NCBI RefSeq assembly: GCF_029893965.1
Contig: NZ_JARXXP010000016.1
Span: forward strand, 62,001 to 126,000
Origin: Paenibacillus sp. PastM-3
GTDB lineage: Bacteria > Bacillota > Bacilli > Paenibacillales > Paenibacillaceae
Direction of reading: 5' to 3'
DNA: 64,000 bases
Each line of letters opens with the position of its first letter. Position 1 is the stretch's first letter. The notes below the pieces were generated by a model. It was given only the letters and a program-made list of their open reading frames with translations. It did no database searches and was not told where the DNA came from. This document shows, one piece after another, positions 15,953 through 23,786 of this stretch. The position numbers were made by a program, and so were the translations under genes.

Positions 15953-16067
15953 TGTTACCGCTCCTTTCGGCGGCGCCCGGCGCCTGCCTTATTTTGGATT
16001 CAGCTTGGTTGTACAGCATTTCCAAGAGGCCGCTTATCATTGCGTCCGGCAAAAACGTCTGCAGCAT
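15840..16067 (-). CDS. Small uncertain ORF linking pucR and pucB
   Basis: A 75-codon frame begins with an ATG that shares a base with the pucR stop (TAATG) and runs past the pucB start in another frame. It begins MLQTFLPDAMISGLLEML. There is no convincing ribosome binding site apart from the coupling geometry, and the second half overlaps pucB. It may be the remnant of a deleted gene or simply leader sequence. No family was recognised. Confidence 0.2.
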   Translation of the reverse strand: MLQTFLPDAMISGLLEMLYNQAESKIRQAPGAAERSGNNESSRYLPGGRAWQTGGSTQGIAQAASRAYAGKRSGQ

Positions 16068-17641
16068 TATTCACGTTCCAGCATTTTACGAAAAACAAAC
16101 ACCAGCTTAAGCCTCATCAGATCATTGATTTTTTTAAAATCGACATCCAGCAGCTCACTGAGCTTTTCAATCCGGTAAGTGGCCGTATTGCGGTGGATGA
16201 ACAGCTTTTTGGCTGTTTCGTTGACATGACCGTCATTCTCCAGATAAACCTCCAGCGTATGGAGCATCTCCTTGACGTACTCCGGCTCCCGGCTGAGCAG
16301 TCCGCGAAGATTGCCGGTGATGTATTTCTTCATTGACTCTTCCGGAATCTGGCCGAGCAGAAGATTCAGCTCAAGCTGCCGGTAATGCACTACATTCCCG
16401 AATGCCCCCCAGTGCTGGGACATGGCCATACATTCCCTGACCTCGGCAAAAGCTTCTTTCAGTCCCTCCGGCTTCACTTTGACCGCGCTGGCAGCAGCCC
16501 GCGGATAATATCCTGTATCAAGCTTCAGGTTATCAAAGCACTCATAAATCAGCTCACGGAACTGCCCGGCACTCAGCCCGTTTGCCGGAAACAGCGATAC
16601 CAATCCCTCATCCATCAGAACATGAATGGCATTTAATTCCCGCAGGGCAGGATGCTCAGCATATTCTTCCTTCAGCCGGAGCAGCTCCCGCTGCCGTTCT
16701 TCCCCGCCTGCTGCCGTTTCTGTCAGCAGCACTTGAAAAGGTGAATGCAGCAGCTTCACCCCCAGCCTCAGTGCAGCCTGGGACAGCTCACTGCAGGACA
16801 GCCCGCCGCTCAGGCAGCGGCGCAGCAGCCCGCTGAACTCCCTGTGCTCAGCCAGCTCGAAATAATCCTCATAACCCGAATGTATATGAAATGAAATCAG
16901 TTCAGCCCCCTGGATAAACAGGCTCTCTTCCACAGGCAGCAGAAGCGGGTCAATATGACAATATAAAAGATAGCCTGAGCACTTCTCCCCCTGCATCAAC
17001 GGAAACCGCAGACCGGTTCTGTCCCCGATCCGGAAGCGCTGGCTGCGGTTCTGCCAAGGCCAGCCTTCCAGCAGCTGACGGCTTGCATATTCCGAGTTGT
17101 TGTAGACTACGTCCCCCCTGCTGCTTACAACCGCAAGCTTATAACCGATCACCTCAGAGACGGATTCAAACAGCGGACCGCTGCGTCCCGAACGCAGCGC
17201 GAAGCGCATCAGCTTGCGCTGCTTCTCCATAATCTCCTGGAGCATGCTGGTGCTGCGCGACAGCTCGGCGCGGAACAGCCCGTTCATCTGATCGGAGAAC
17301 GTAAACTGGAACGGTAGCTCAATCAGCGGAAAGTTCAGCGTCTCCGCCTCGGCAATCAGCTCCTCAGGCACGGTATCCCAGAAACGGCCCAGCTTGATGC
17401 CTAGCGCCGACGAGCCCCTCCGGTTCAGCGTCTGCAGCAGCGCAGAGGCATCCTCCAGGCTGTCTTTGATCAGATAGGCGGTCGTTAAGAGCATTTCGCC
17501 CTCTTTTATCCAGTCCGAGATGTCCGGTGCATCCATAACATTGATTGACTTCACAATTCTGTGCTTGCCCCTGGCTCCTGCAATAAGCTTGGCTTCGGAT
17601 AAAGGATAAATGGACAACGCTTCTTCGACGGTAAGATGCAT
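16067..17641 (-). CDS. pucR: PucR-family transcriptional regulator
   Basis: PucR controls purine catabolism genes in Bacillus, responding to ureides. This protein has 524 residues. An N-terminal PucR domain (residues 1-125) begins MHLTVEEALSIYPL and contains VMDAPDISDWI. A variable central region (about 150-400) follows. The C-terminal helix-turn-helix domain (about 450-524) contains YLENDGHVNETAKKLFIHRNT and a RIEKLSELL helix, as in the CdaR/PucR group. It is located among the ureide and transporter genes on the same strand, and two palindromes plus a PucR-box-like site lie just upstream, suggesting autoregulation. Confidence 0.9.
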   Translation of the reverse strand: MHLTVEEALSIYPLSEAKLIAGARGKHRIVKSINVMDAPDISDWIKEGEMLLTTAYLIKDSLEDASALLQTLNRRGSSALGIKLGRFWDTVPEELIAEAETLNFPLIELPFQFTFSDQMNGLFRAELSRSTSMLQEIMEKQRKLMRFALRSGRSGPLFESVSEVIGYKLAVVSSRGDVVYNNSEYASRQLLEGWPWQNRSQRFRIGDRTGLRFPLMQGEKCSGYLLYCHIDPLLLPVEESLFIQGAELISFHIHSGYEDYFELAEHREFSGLLRRCLSGGLSCSELSQAALRLGVKLLHSPFQVLLTETAAGGEERQRELLRLKEEYAEHPALRELNAIHVLMDEGLVSLFPANGLSAGQFRELIYECFDNLKLDTGYYPRAAASAVKVKPEGLKEAFAEVRECMAMSQHWGAFGNVVHYRQLELNLLLGQIPEESMKKYITGNLRGLLSREPEYVKEMLHTLEVYLENDGHVNETAKKLFIHRNTATYRIEKLSELLDVDFKKINDLMRLKLVFVFRKMLERE

Positions 17642-17670
17642 GCCACCCCTCCTTAAGTAAATACGTTTAT

Positions 17671-17776
17671 TTAACCATCGTTCTTTATGTTACTTTATGT
17701 AACATTATAGATAAAATAACCCCTATTGGAAAGAGAAAAGTGAAAATATCATCATCGAATGTTAAGTATAGTAACG
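17671..17776. promoter_or_regulatory. Operator candidates upstream of pucR
   Basis: The perfect palindrome TGTTAC-N5-GTAACA lies at 17688-17704. A related copy, TGTTAA-N5-GTAACG, lies at 17760-17776, 72 bp away. Closer to the start codon, the minus strand reads GAACGATGGTTAA (17671-17683), 11 of 13 matches to the Bacillus PucR box WWWCNTTGGTTAA. Together they suggest pucR is regulated, possibly by itself. Confidence 0.5.
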
Positions 17777-17779
17777 TAT

Positions 17780-18396
17780 TTCACATAATTTTAAAGATTT
17801 GGTGCGGGTCGGGGAGATTTAGGCGACTGGCGGAGAGGCTCCATGGCGATAAGAACAATTGATAACCTTGTTGTGAAAATAGTTATTGTATTTGTTAAGA
17901 CATCCTCCGAAAGGAGCTGCCCCCGCCCGGCAGGTAACCGGATTGGGTCGGGGATTGGACAACCTAGTAATTGTTTTACTTGAGTTCGGAACGGATGGTA
18001 GTTAGGCGCTTGGTGGTTTTTGGCGCTCGTTTGCTTAGGTAACTGGATGCTCCTGGATTATTTGCAGGTTGGATGGTTGTTGGAGCTTAGCCGATTGTTT
18101 GCTTGAATACATGAGGGATAGATTGTTTAGTGCTAGCTGATGGTGCTGGGTATAAGTATTTAGCTCTTTGGTTGGGTTGCGTGGGTTGCGTGGGTTGCGT
18201 GGGTTGCGTGGGTAGACTAAACTATACATAATTGTCTGGCGTATCTGTGCTACACTTACTATTTTTTGAGCATCGCCAATAATTAAATGGATTTTAGCTG
18301 CTTAATTATACCCTTTTTCTATTTTTCCAAGCTTTAGTTGGAATATCGGCACTTATCTCAGCCCATAATCCCCACTTGGAGTGAAAACTACAAATT
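17780..18396. other. Noncoding GT-rich stretch upstream of pucR
   Basis: About 600 bases show no supported gene. The plus strand of 17880-18230 is unusually rich in G and T, with recurring TTGG and GGTTG words. Open frames here are short and translate to low-complexity sequence such as repeated Arg-Asn-Pro. It holds a 9-bp tandem repeat (18174-18213). I see no tRNA, riboswitch or clear terminator. Confidence 0.5.
18174..18213. repeat. 9-bp tandem repeat, about 4.4 copies
   Basis: GGGTTGCGT is repeated four times without error from 18174 to 18209, with a partial fifth copy. It lies in noncoding, GT-rich sequence and is prone to slippage. Confidence 0.9.
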
Positions 18397-18469
18397 TAAG
18401 TAACGTTTTTCCAACTAATCTTCCGTTTCGGTCATTTAGCAGAGAATTAGATGACTATTTTCCACTTAG
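18397..18469. repeat. Second cluster of the short intergenic repeat
   Basis: TAAGTAACGTTTTTCCAACT and ATTAGATGACTATTTTCCACTT belong to the same degenerate family as the copies at 2960-3145 (core TTTTTCCAMCTAA and its inverse). They lie between the amidase and pucR in sequence with no coding frame. Confidence 0.5.
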
Positions 18470-18676
18470 CTCAGTCAGCGGCCAGTGGGGACACCATGCG
18501 AAATCATTCACATAGAACAAAAATTCAACAGAACTGTACTAATTGAGTTGCACCCTCTACAGCCATCTTCTGTTCCCCGCTAAATTCACAGCAGATAACT
18601 GCAGAAAGTACAGTTATATTCACCAACTAATCAGTCTTTCTGATTATACCAGACTATGACCGCCGCGTTGCCTGTG

Positions 18677-19951
18677 TCATTCACCTTGACGCCAGGCTCC
18701 CAGCACCCAAGAGAGCAGGCGGAGATCCTGCCCGTGGCCGCCGATGACGGACAGTCCCAGCGGGAGAGCATCAGGCCCCTCCACCGGCAGGGTGATCTGA
18801 GGCAGGCCGGCAAGCCCGGCTATGCAGCTTAGCATCATAGCGCCGCTGCGGTTGCGTTCCAGCTGCTGCAGGTCTCCGCCCAGCAGCGGAGCTGGTCCGG
18901 GGACGGTCGGGATGACCAGGCAGCGGTCCTCCCCGAGCAGCATCCGCAGCCGGCCGGCAATTTCAGTGCGCAGCGCGGCCGCCCGGCTATGGTCTTGCCC
19001 GGCGATGCTTGCCGCCCAAGAGAACCGGGCTGCGATATCCGGCCCGAACTCCGGCTGCTCCTGACTGATCCATTCACCATGAGTTGTCCAGATCTCTGCC
19101 GCCTGCAGCTCCCTGAACAGATCCATCCAGGTTTTCATGCCTTCGGCCGAAACAACGTTTTCTACTGTCTCATCCGCAGCGGCCTGCAGCCGGCTGAGTT
19201 CCCGCCTCAGACAGGTTGCACTTGAGGGCTCAGCCAGCGCCCAGCAGTCCGCAGGGAGATACAGCCTGCTCATTCTGCTTTCGGCCGGAGCAGTACCTGA
19301 ACCAGAACCGGATCTGGTACCAGACAGAGACAGACTTACTCCGCCGGCGCTCGTTACATCCGCCTGCTCAGATGCCCCCTCTCCCGCACCAAGCAGCACC
19401 CTTCCCACACACTCCAGCAGCTCCGGGCTGTCCGCCATCCAGCCCACCGTATCAAATCCCGGGGCCAGCGGAATAACGCCCTCCATCGCCACGGCTCCAT
19501 GGGTAGGACGGAAGCCGTACACGCCGCAGTAAGCAGAAGGGACACGGACCGATCCGCCGGTATCCGTTCCAAGCGCAAAATCTACGGCGCCGGAGGCCAC
19601 CGCTACCGCTGACCCGCTGGAGGAACCGCCGGGAATCCGTCCGGCGCCGCGCGGGTTGACCGGCGTGCCGTAATGAACGTTTTCGCCACCCAGGCTGTAC
19701 ATCAGCTCATCGGTATGAGCTGCGCCGCATAAGGATGCCCCCGCCTCCAGCAGCTTAGCAACAGTTGCCGCATGCGCTCTTGATGGCCCATGGCTGCGCA
19801 GCCAGGCGGGATTTCCGGCAGAAGAGCTATGGCCGGCTACTGCGAACACATCCTTTACTGCGAACCTGAGCCCCTTCAATTCCCCCTGCCGCAAGCCGGA
19901 GACTTCCAGCTCCGGAGCAATAAATGCACCATAATTATTATCCAGTATCAT
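18677..19951 (-). CDS. Amidase-signature hydrolase, possibly oxalurate-type
   Basis: The product has about 424 residues in the amidase signature family (Ser-Ser-Lys triad). The lysine is in RFAVKDVF, the cis-serine in PGGSSSGSAVAVASG and the nucleophilic serine in GTDTGGSVRVPSA. Shorter than GatA, it resembles the AtzE/HpxY and AtzF-type amidases of nitrogen catabolism. The ATG at 19951 has AAGGGAG upstream; an earlier in-frame ATG overlaps the preceding gene. It follows a GGT-family gene by 23 bases, presumably cotranscribed. In Klebsiella an AtzE-like amidase and a GGT-family oxamate hydrolase sit together in the uric acid hpx locus. By that analogy it may act on oxalurate produced by PucG; an AtzG-like small partner is not evident. 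Substrate is unproven. Confidence 0.75.
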   Translation of the reverse strand: MILDNNYGAFIAPELEVSGLRQGELKGLRFAVKDVFAVAGHSSSAGNPAWLRSHGPSRAHAATVAKLLEAGASLCGAAHTDELMYSLGGENVHYGTPVNPRGAGRIPGGSSSGSAVAVASGAVDFALGTDTGGSVRVPSAYCGVYGFRPTHGAVAMEGVIPLAPGFDTVGWMADSPELLECVGRVLLGAGEGASEQADVTSAGGVSLSLSGTRSGSGSGTAPAESRMSRLYLPADCWALAEPSSATCLRRELSRLQAAADETVENVVSAEGMKTWMDLFRELQAAEIWTTHGEWISQEQPEFGPDIAARFSWAASIAGQDHSRAAALRTEIAGRLRMLLGEDRCLVIPTVPGPAPLLGGDLQQLERNRSGAMMLSCIAGLAGLPQITLPVEGPDALPLGLSVIGGHGQDLRLLSWVLGAWRQGE

Positions 19952-19974
19952 CTCTCCCGCTCCCTTCCTGCAGG

Positions 19975-21552
19975 CTACCACCCGATAGCCGCCCCGTCAC
20001 ACCGCGGATCCGTTCCGCCGCTGCGGAGACCTCCGCTGTCTATTCCAATAACATGGGCATGGCCCATGATGCCGTCAAAAGCTGCCGCAGGCCGCACCAG
20101 ATGCCCGGCACCGGCCAGCGCATCCAGCACCTGCTGCCCGGCGCGCTGTTCCACCTTCAGCTCCTGGGTCGGCTCTCCCCAGGTTCTGCCCCACACGAAC
20201 CTCGGGGCACTCACCGCCTCCAGCGGATTCATGCCGTAATGCAGTAGCCTCGTCAGCAGCAGCGTCTGCGTCTGCGGCTGCCCTTCCCCGCCCTGCGTCC
20301 CGTACAGATAGGCTGGTTTGCCGTCCCGGCAAGCCATAGCAGGCATAAGCGTGTGGAAAGTGCGCTTATGCGGCTCCAGCGTATTGATATGCCTTGGGTC
20401 CAGCGAGAAGAAGGAGCCCCGGTTCTGCAGCAGAATGCCGGTATCCCCGGCAACAACCCCTGAACCAAATTCAAAATAGAGGCTTTGAATGAACGACACG
20501 GCATTGCCGTCACCGTCCACTACAGCGGCGTAAGCCGTATCCCGTCCGACCGGTTCACTTCCAATCGCTGCCGCACGGCTCATGGAGATGGAGGCTGCAA
20601 GCTGCTGTGCATATCCTTTGTCCAGCAGCCGGTCCAGCGGAACCGGATGGTGAAGCGGATCCGTCAGCACCCGGTCCCGGTCACGGAAGCTCAGCTTCAG
20701 CGCCTCCACCAGCAGATGGTAATATTCATAGGAGCCATGCTCGATGCCGCTAAAATCAAAGCGCTCCAATATATTGAGCGCCATCAGGGCTGCAAAGCCC
20801 TGCGAGTTCGGCGGCGCCTGATAGATGCTATAGCCGTGATACCCGGTCGAGACAGGCTCAGCCCACTCCCCCTGATGATCGGCAAAATCATCACAGGTAA
20901 GATACCCGCCCGCAGCCCGCATATAATCGCCTATGTCCTGCGCAATCTGCCCCTTATAGAAGGCGTCGCGCCCGCCCGACGCCAGGGCCCGCAGCGTCCC
21001 CGCAAGCTGCGGCTGCACAAACCTGGACCCGGCGGCCGGCACCGCCCCGCCGGGCAGATACACCGCCGCCGCTTCCGGGCTCAGCGCGGCTCCGGCAAGC
21101 ACGCTGCCGCCATGCTGGTCCGGCGACAGCGGAAACCCCGCGGAGGCGTAGCTGATCGCCGGCTCCAGCACCTCTGCGAAGGCCAGGCGGCCGTATTCGC
21201 CCTGGACCGCTGCCCAGCTGTCCGCCATTCCGGGCACCGTAATGGCGCTGCGCACCCCGCGCCGGGGAATCGCGGCTTCCCCGGCATACAGGTCCCGGCG
21301 GACGCCGTAGCCGGACCGTCCGCTGCCGTTATAGGCACGTACGCGCCCTTCGCCCGCGCTGTACGTGAGCCAAAAAGCATCGCCGCCCAGCCCCGTCATG
21401 TGCGGGTACACCACGGCCAGCGCCGCGCTGACCGCCACCGCCGCATCAAAAGCATTGCCGCCCCTGTGCAGGATTTCCGCGCCTGCGGCGGAAGCCAGAT
21501 AATGGGGGCTGACCACCATTGTTTTTGTACCGGTCACCGGCTGTTTCGTCAT
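19975..21552 (-). CDS. Gamma-glutamyltransferase-family Ntn hydrolase (YwrD/HpxW-like)
   Basis: This is a self-processing N-terminal nucleophile hydrolase of 525 residues. It has no signal peptide, so it is probably cytoplasmic. The conserved GGNAFDAAVA is near residue 31, and the likely processing threonine is T339 in GRDTAYAAVVDGDGNAVS, followed by FGSGVV and ILLQNRGSFF. Length and motifs match Bacillus YwrD and also Klebsiella HpxW, an oxamate amidohydrolase of purine degradation, better than secreted glutathione hydrolases. The divergent chromate transporter pair mirrors the ywrAB-ywrD neighbourhood in Bacillus. Location with ureide genes and directly before an amidase favours an oxamate role, but glutathione-type or other amides remain possible. 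GAGGGGGA precedes the ATG. Confidence 0.8.
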   Translation of the reverse strand: MTKQPVTGTKTMVVSPHYLASAAGAEILHRGGNAFDAAVAVSAALAVVYPHMTGLGGDAFWLTYSAGEGRVRAYNGSGRSGYGVRRDLYAGEAAIPRRGVRSAITVPGMADSWAAVQGEYGRLAFAEVLEPAISYASAGFPLSPDQHGGSVLAGAALSPEAAAVYLPGGAVPAAGSRFVQPQLAGTLRALASGGRDAFYKGQIAQDIGDYMRAAGGYLTCDDFADHQGEWAEPVSTGYHGYSIYQAPPNSQGFAALMALNILERFDFSGIEHGSYEYYHLLVEALKLSFRDRDRVLTDPLHHPVPLDRLLDKGYAQQLAASISMSRAAAIGSEPVGRDTAYAAVVDGDGNAVSFIQSLYFEFGSGVVAGDTGILLQNRGSFFSLDPRHINTLEPHKRTFHTLMPAMACRDGKPAYLYGTQGGEGQPQTQTLLLTRLLHYGMNPLEAVSAPRFVWGRTWGEPTQELKVEQRAGQQVLDALAGAGHLVRPAAAFDGIMGHAHVIGIDSGGLRSGGTDPRCDGAAIGW

Positions 21553-21764
21553 GCGCCATCCCCCTCTGAAGTTCGTTTAAAGTTACCGTCATTTAACCGT
21601 ACGGCAAATTCCCCTGTCAATGCACTAAGAACAAACTCAAATTCAGGACACCTCTTTTTGTATGCGGTGCACAAAGATTCGGGCAAACCGCGTTTTTCCG
21701 GTAGTTGACCGGCACCGGCTGGTATAGAATGTTCCAAAACCATGTTCCGTTTCAGCTGCTGCAT
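21549..21764 (-). CDS. Small uncharacterised ORF overlapping the GGT start
   Basis: A frame of about 71 codons ends in ATGA overlap with the GGT-family gene, the arrangement of a coupled upstream gene. The sequence includes LPESLCTAYKKRCPEF and FAVRLNDGNF, without low complexity. The start is uncertain (ATG at 21764 with a weak AGGA, or 21743); ribosome binding sites are poor, and third-position GC is lower than in the genes downstream. No family recognised. It could be a real small partner protein or upstream leader. Confidence 0.25.
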   Translation of the reverse strand: MQQLKRNMVLEHSIPAGAGQLPEKRGLPESLCTAYKKRCPEFEFVLSALTGEFAVRLNDGNFKRTSEGDGA

Positions 21765-21822
21765 AAATGTACTATCCTGCTGAAGTCCGGCTGTCCTGCA
21801 TACATCTTTTAGGAGGGGTCCT

Positions 21823-22404
21823 GTGAAAAAAGACAAAAATGATTATGTACAGCTCGCCGTTGCCATGTGCAGAACAGGCATACTCGGCTACGGCGGAGGG
21901 CCTTCTGTCATTCCGCTGATCCGGCATGATGCCGTAACCCGGTACAACTGGCTGAGCGACGACGAATTCGGGGAGACCCTGGCCATCGCCAACGCACTTC
22001 CCGGCCCGATCGCCACCAAAATGGCAGCCTATCTCGGGTACAAGCTGAAGGGAGTCCGGGGCGCATTCCTCTCCGTGCTCGCCCACATTTTACCCAGCTG
22101 CATTGCGATGATCGCCCTGCTCTCTGCCGTCAATTACTTAAGCGGCTCCCAGACAGTGGCGGGTATGATTGCCGCAGTTTCGCCTGTAATCGCAGTTATG
22201 CTCGGGATGATGGCTTATGAATTTGCCCAAAAGGCGTTTAAGGGGCTGGGAAAATGGATCGGGGCTGCTTTTCTGCTGCTGGCCCTGGTGCTGCTAGAGG
22301 TGCTGCATGTGCATCCGGCCATCGTAATCGTGCTTTTTCTGGGATATGGAGCCGTTCACTACCGGATACTCGCCAAAAAGCACAGCAAGGGAGGAAATGC
22401 TTAA
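21823..22404 (+). CDS. Short-chain chromate transporter subunit (first)
   Basis: This is a membrane protein of the CHR family, 193 residues with about five or six hydrophobic segments. The motif GYGGGPSVIPLI near the N-terminus and ALPGPIATKMAAYLGY are the conserved CHR signatures. Short-chain members work as a pair encoded by adjacent genes, as in Bacillus ywrA-ywrB. The gene begins with GTG after an AGGAGGGG site and its stop is directly followed by the ATG of its partner. It may export chromate or another oxyanion; the physiological substrate of these pairs is often not chromate. Confidence 0.87.
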   Translation: MKKDKNDYVQLAVAMCRTGILGYGGGPSVIPLIRHDAVTRYNWLSDDEFGETLAIANALPGPIATKMAAYLGYKLKGVRGAFLSVLAHILPSCIAMIALLSAVNYLSGSQTVAGMIAAVSPVIAVMLGMMAYEFAQKAFKGLGKWIGAAFLLLALVLLEVLHVHPAIVIVLFLGYGAVHYRILAKKHSKGGNA

Positions 22405-22944
22405 ATGGAATGGCTTGAGCTGATTTACGGCTTTTTTATGGCAAATCTGCTGGGCTACGGCGGCGGACCCTCCTCCATCCCGCTGATGTATGAGGAAATT
22501 GTCCCGCATTTCGGCTGGTTAACCGATGAGCAGTTTTCCAACATGCTGGCGCTCGGCAACGCGTTACCCGGCCCGATTGCTACTAAAATTGCCGCTTACG
22601 TAGGTTACGATGTGTTAGGCTGGGCAGGTCTTGTCCTTGCGCTGCTGGCTACAGTCCTTCCTTCGGCTGCAGCCTTGATCATCCTGCTCCGGATCATGCA
22701 GAAATACAAGCAGTCGCCTGTCGTTAAAGGCATGACGCTGCTTGTGCAGCCGGTTATCGCAGTTATGATGACTGTCCTCACGGTTAAAATGGCACAGAGT
22801 CCGGCGGAAGCCATCGGGATCTGGCAGACACTGATCATCGCCGCTCTTGCTTTTGCCGCCATGAAGTGGCTGAAGCTGCATCCCGCGCTGGTGATTGTTG
22901 CCGCTTTTGCCTATGGAGCGTTCGTGCTCCCTTATACCATCTGA
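22405..22944 (+). CDS. Short-chain chromate transporter subunit (second)
   Basis: This is the partner of the preceding gene, 179 residues, with the matching signatures GYGGGPSSIPLMYEE and ALPGPIATKIAAYVGY. The two halves are homologous but differ enough to be expected in opposite membrane orientation, as in other two-gene CHR systems. Zero spacing to the first gene (TAA directly followed by ATG) indicates one transcript and coupled translation. It converges with the PH-domain gene, from which it is separated by 15 bases. Confidence 0.87.
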   Translation: MEWLELIYGFFMANLLGYGGGPSSIPLMYEEIVPHFGWLTDEQFSNMLALGNALPGPIATKIAAYVGYDVLGWAGLVLALLATVLPSAAALIILLRIMQKYKQSPVVKGMTLLVQPVIAVMMTVLTVKMAQSPAEAIGIWQTLIIAALAFAAMKWLKLHPALVIVAAFAYGAFVLPYTI

Positions 22945-22959
22945 TATGCCGCCGAAACA

Positions 22960-23337
22960 TTATTTCAGAATATACTGCGACAGCACCGCCTGCACCTCAT
23001 AAATATTGACCGATTTATTGAACGTCTTCTTCAGCGGCAGGCTACTGCCCGATACATACAGACACAGCTCCGCATCCAGGTCAAAATGACCCGCCGTTTC
23101 CACGGAGTAATGGGAGATGCTTTTATAGGGGATCGAATGATATTGTATCTTCTTGCCGGTCACACCTTGTTTATCGACGAGAATCAGCCGCTTATCGGTA
23201 AAAATAAACATATCCCGGATCAGTTTGTACGCCCGTTCGATCCGCTCACCCGGAGCTAGAATCCGTGCATATTCGCGCTGTACATCAGCTAGCTCCACCT
23301 GGGTGGCATTCCCCAATAGCCCGTCAAAAATCGTCAT
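22960..23337 (-). CDS. Bacterial PH-domain protein
   Basis: The product has 125 residues, almost all one bacterial pleckstrin-homology-like domain of the PF08000 type, as in Bacillus YvbH and similar proteins. The strands include MFIFTDKRLILVDKQG and KIQYHSIPYKSISHYSVE, which are characteristic. It has no signal peptide or membrane segment. Function is unknown in this family; some members act at the envelope. It is a single gene convergent with the chromate transporter pair. Confidence 0.85.
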   Translation of the reverse strand: MTIFDGLLGNATQVELADVQREYARILAPGERIERAYKLIRDMFIFTDKRLILVDKQGVTGKKIQYHSIPYKSISHYSVETAGHFDLDAELCLYVSGSSLPLKKTFNKSVNIYEVQAVLSQYILK

Positions 23338-23442
23338 ATCCCCGCCTCTTTCCTCAGAAAAGTTTCCGGGCGCCGCCGCGCCCTTTTACATCCTACTTGT
23401 GCCGCCAAAGATATATGATTGCAGTGATCCGGCTTTTTTCTC

Positions 23443-23471
23443 TTGCATCTTCCGGCGATATTGGTTAAACT
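23443..23471 (+). promoter_or_regulatory. Sigma-A-like promoter for the small gene at 23505
   Basis: TTGCAT (23443-23448) and TAAACT (23466-23471) are separated by 17 bases, about 34 bases before the start codon at 23505. Confidence 0.5.
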
Positions 23472-23504
23472 AACCTTAAATTTGTGAAAAGGAGGTGTGG
23501 GGAA

Positions 23505-23666
23505 ATGGATCACAATGTGACTAATAGTGTTAATAGCCGGCTGATTACTATCATGTCTGGCATCGTTCATGTAAATGCCAACAACGGGAGAAGTCTGTCC
23601 ATTTACAAGAACTCAATAACACTACAACATTGTGAAATGCCTTTCCAGCCACACTTCAACGGATAA
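23505..23666 (+). CDS. Predicted small protein of 53 residues
   Basis: The ATG at 23505 is preceded by AAAGGAGGTG, a near perfect complement to the 16S rRNA tail, at nine bases. A promoter-like pair lies upstream and an intrinsic terminator follows at 23691-23721, so the unit looks like a complete gene. The product starts MDHNVTNSVNSRLITIM and continues with a GIVHVNANNGRSLS segment; it has no clear membrane helix. No known family was recognised. Confidence 0.5.
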   Translation: MDHNVTNSVNSRLITIMSGIVHVNANNGRSLSIYKNSITLQHCEMPFQPHFNG

Positions 23667-23690
23667 GCTATACTACCGGAGAATGTTCAG

Positions 23691-23721
23691 GGCCGCGGGG
23701 AAATTTCCTCGCGGTCTTTTT
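23691..23721 (+). terminator. Intrinsic terminator
   Basis: GCCGCGGGGAAA and TTTCCTCGCGGT form a stem followed by CTTTTT. It ends the small gene and separates it from the ABC-F gene. Confidence 0.7.
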
Positions 23722-23786
23722 GTGTCCATTTTCGGGCCTCTACCCTTGAGAATACGGCTGCAGGCATTATATAAAGGAGAATACCT

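Noticed and set aside
18035..18229. 64-codon minus-strand frame with an Arg-Asn-Pro repeat
   Set aside because: It is the translation of the 9-bp tandem repeat in GT-rich DNA, with no start signals.
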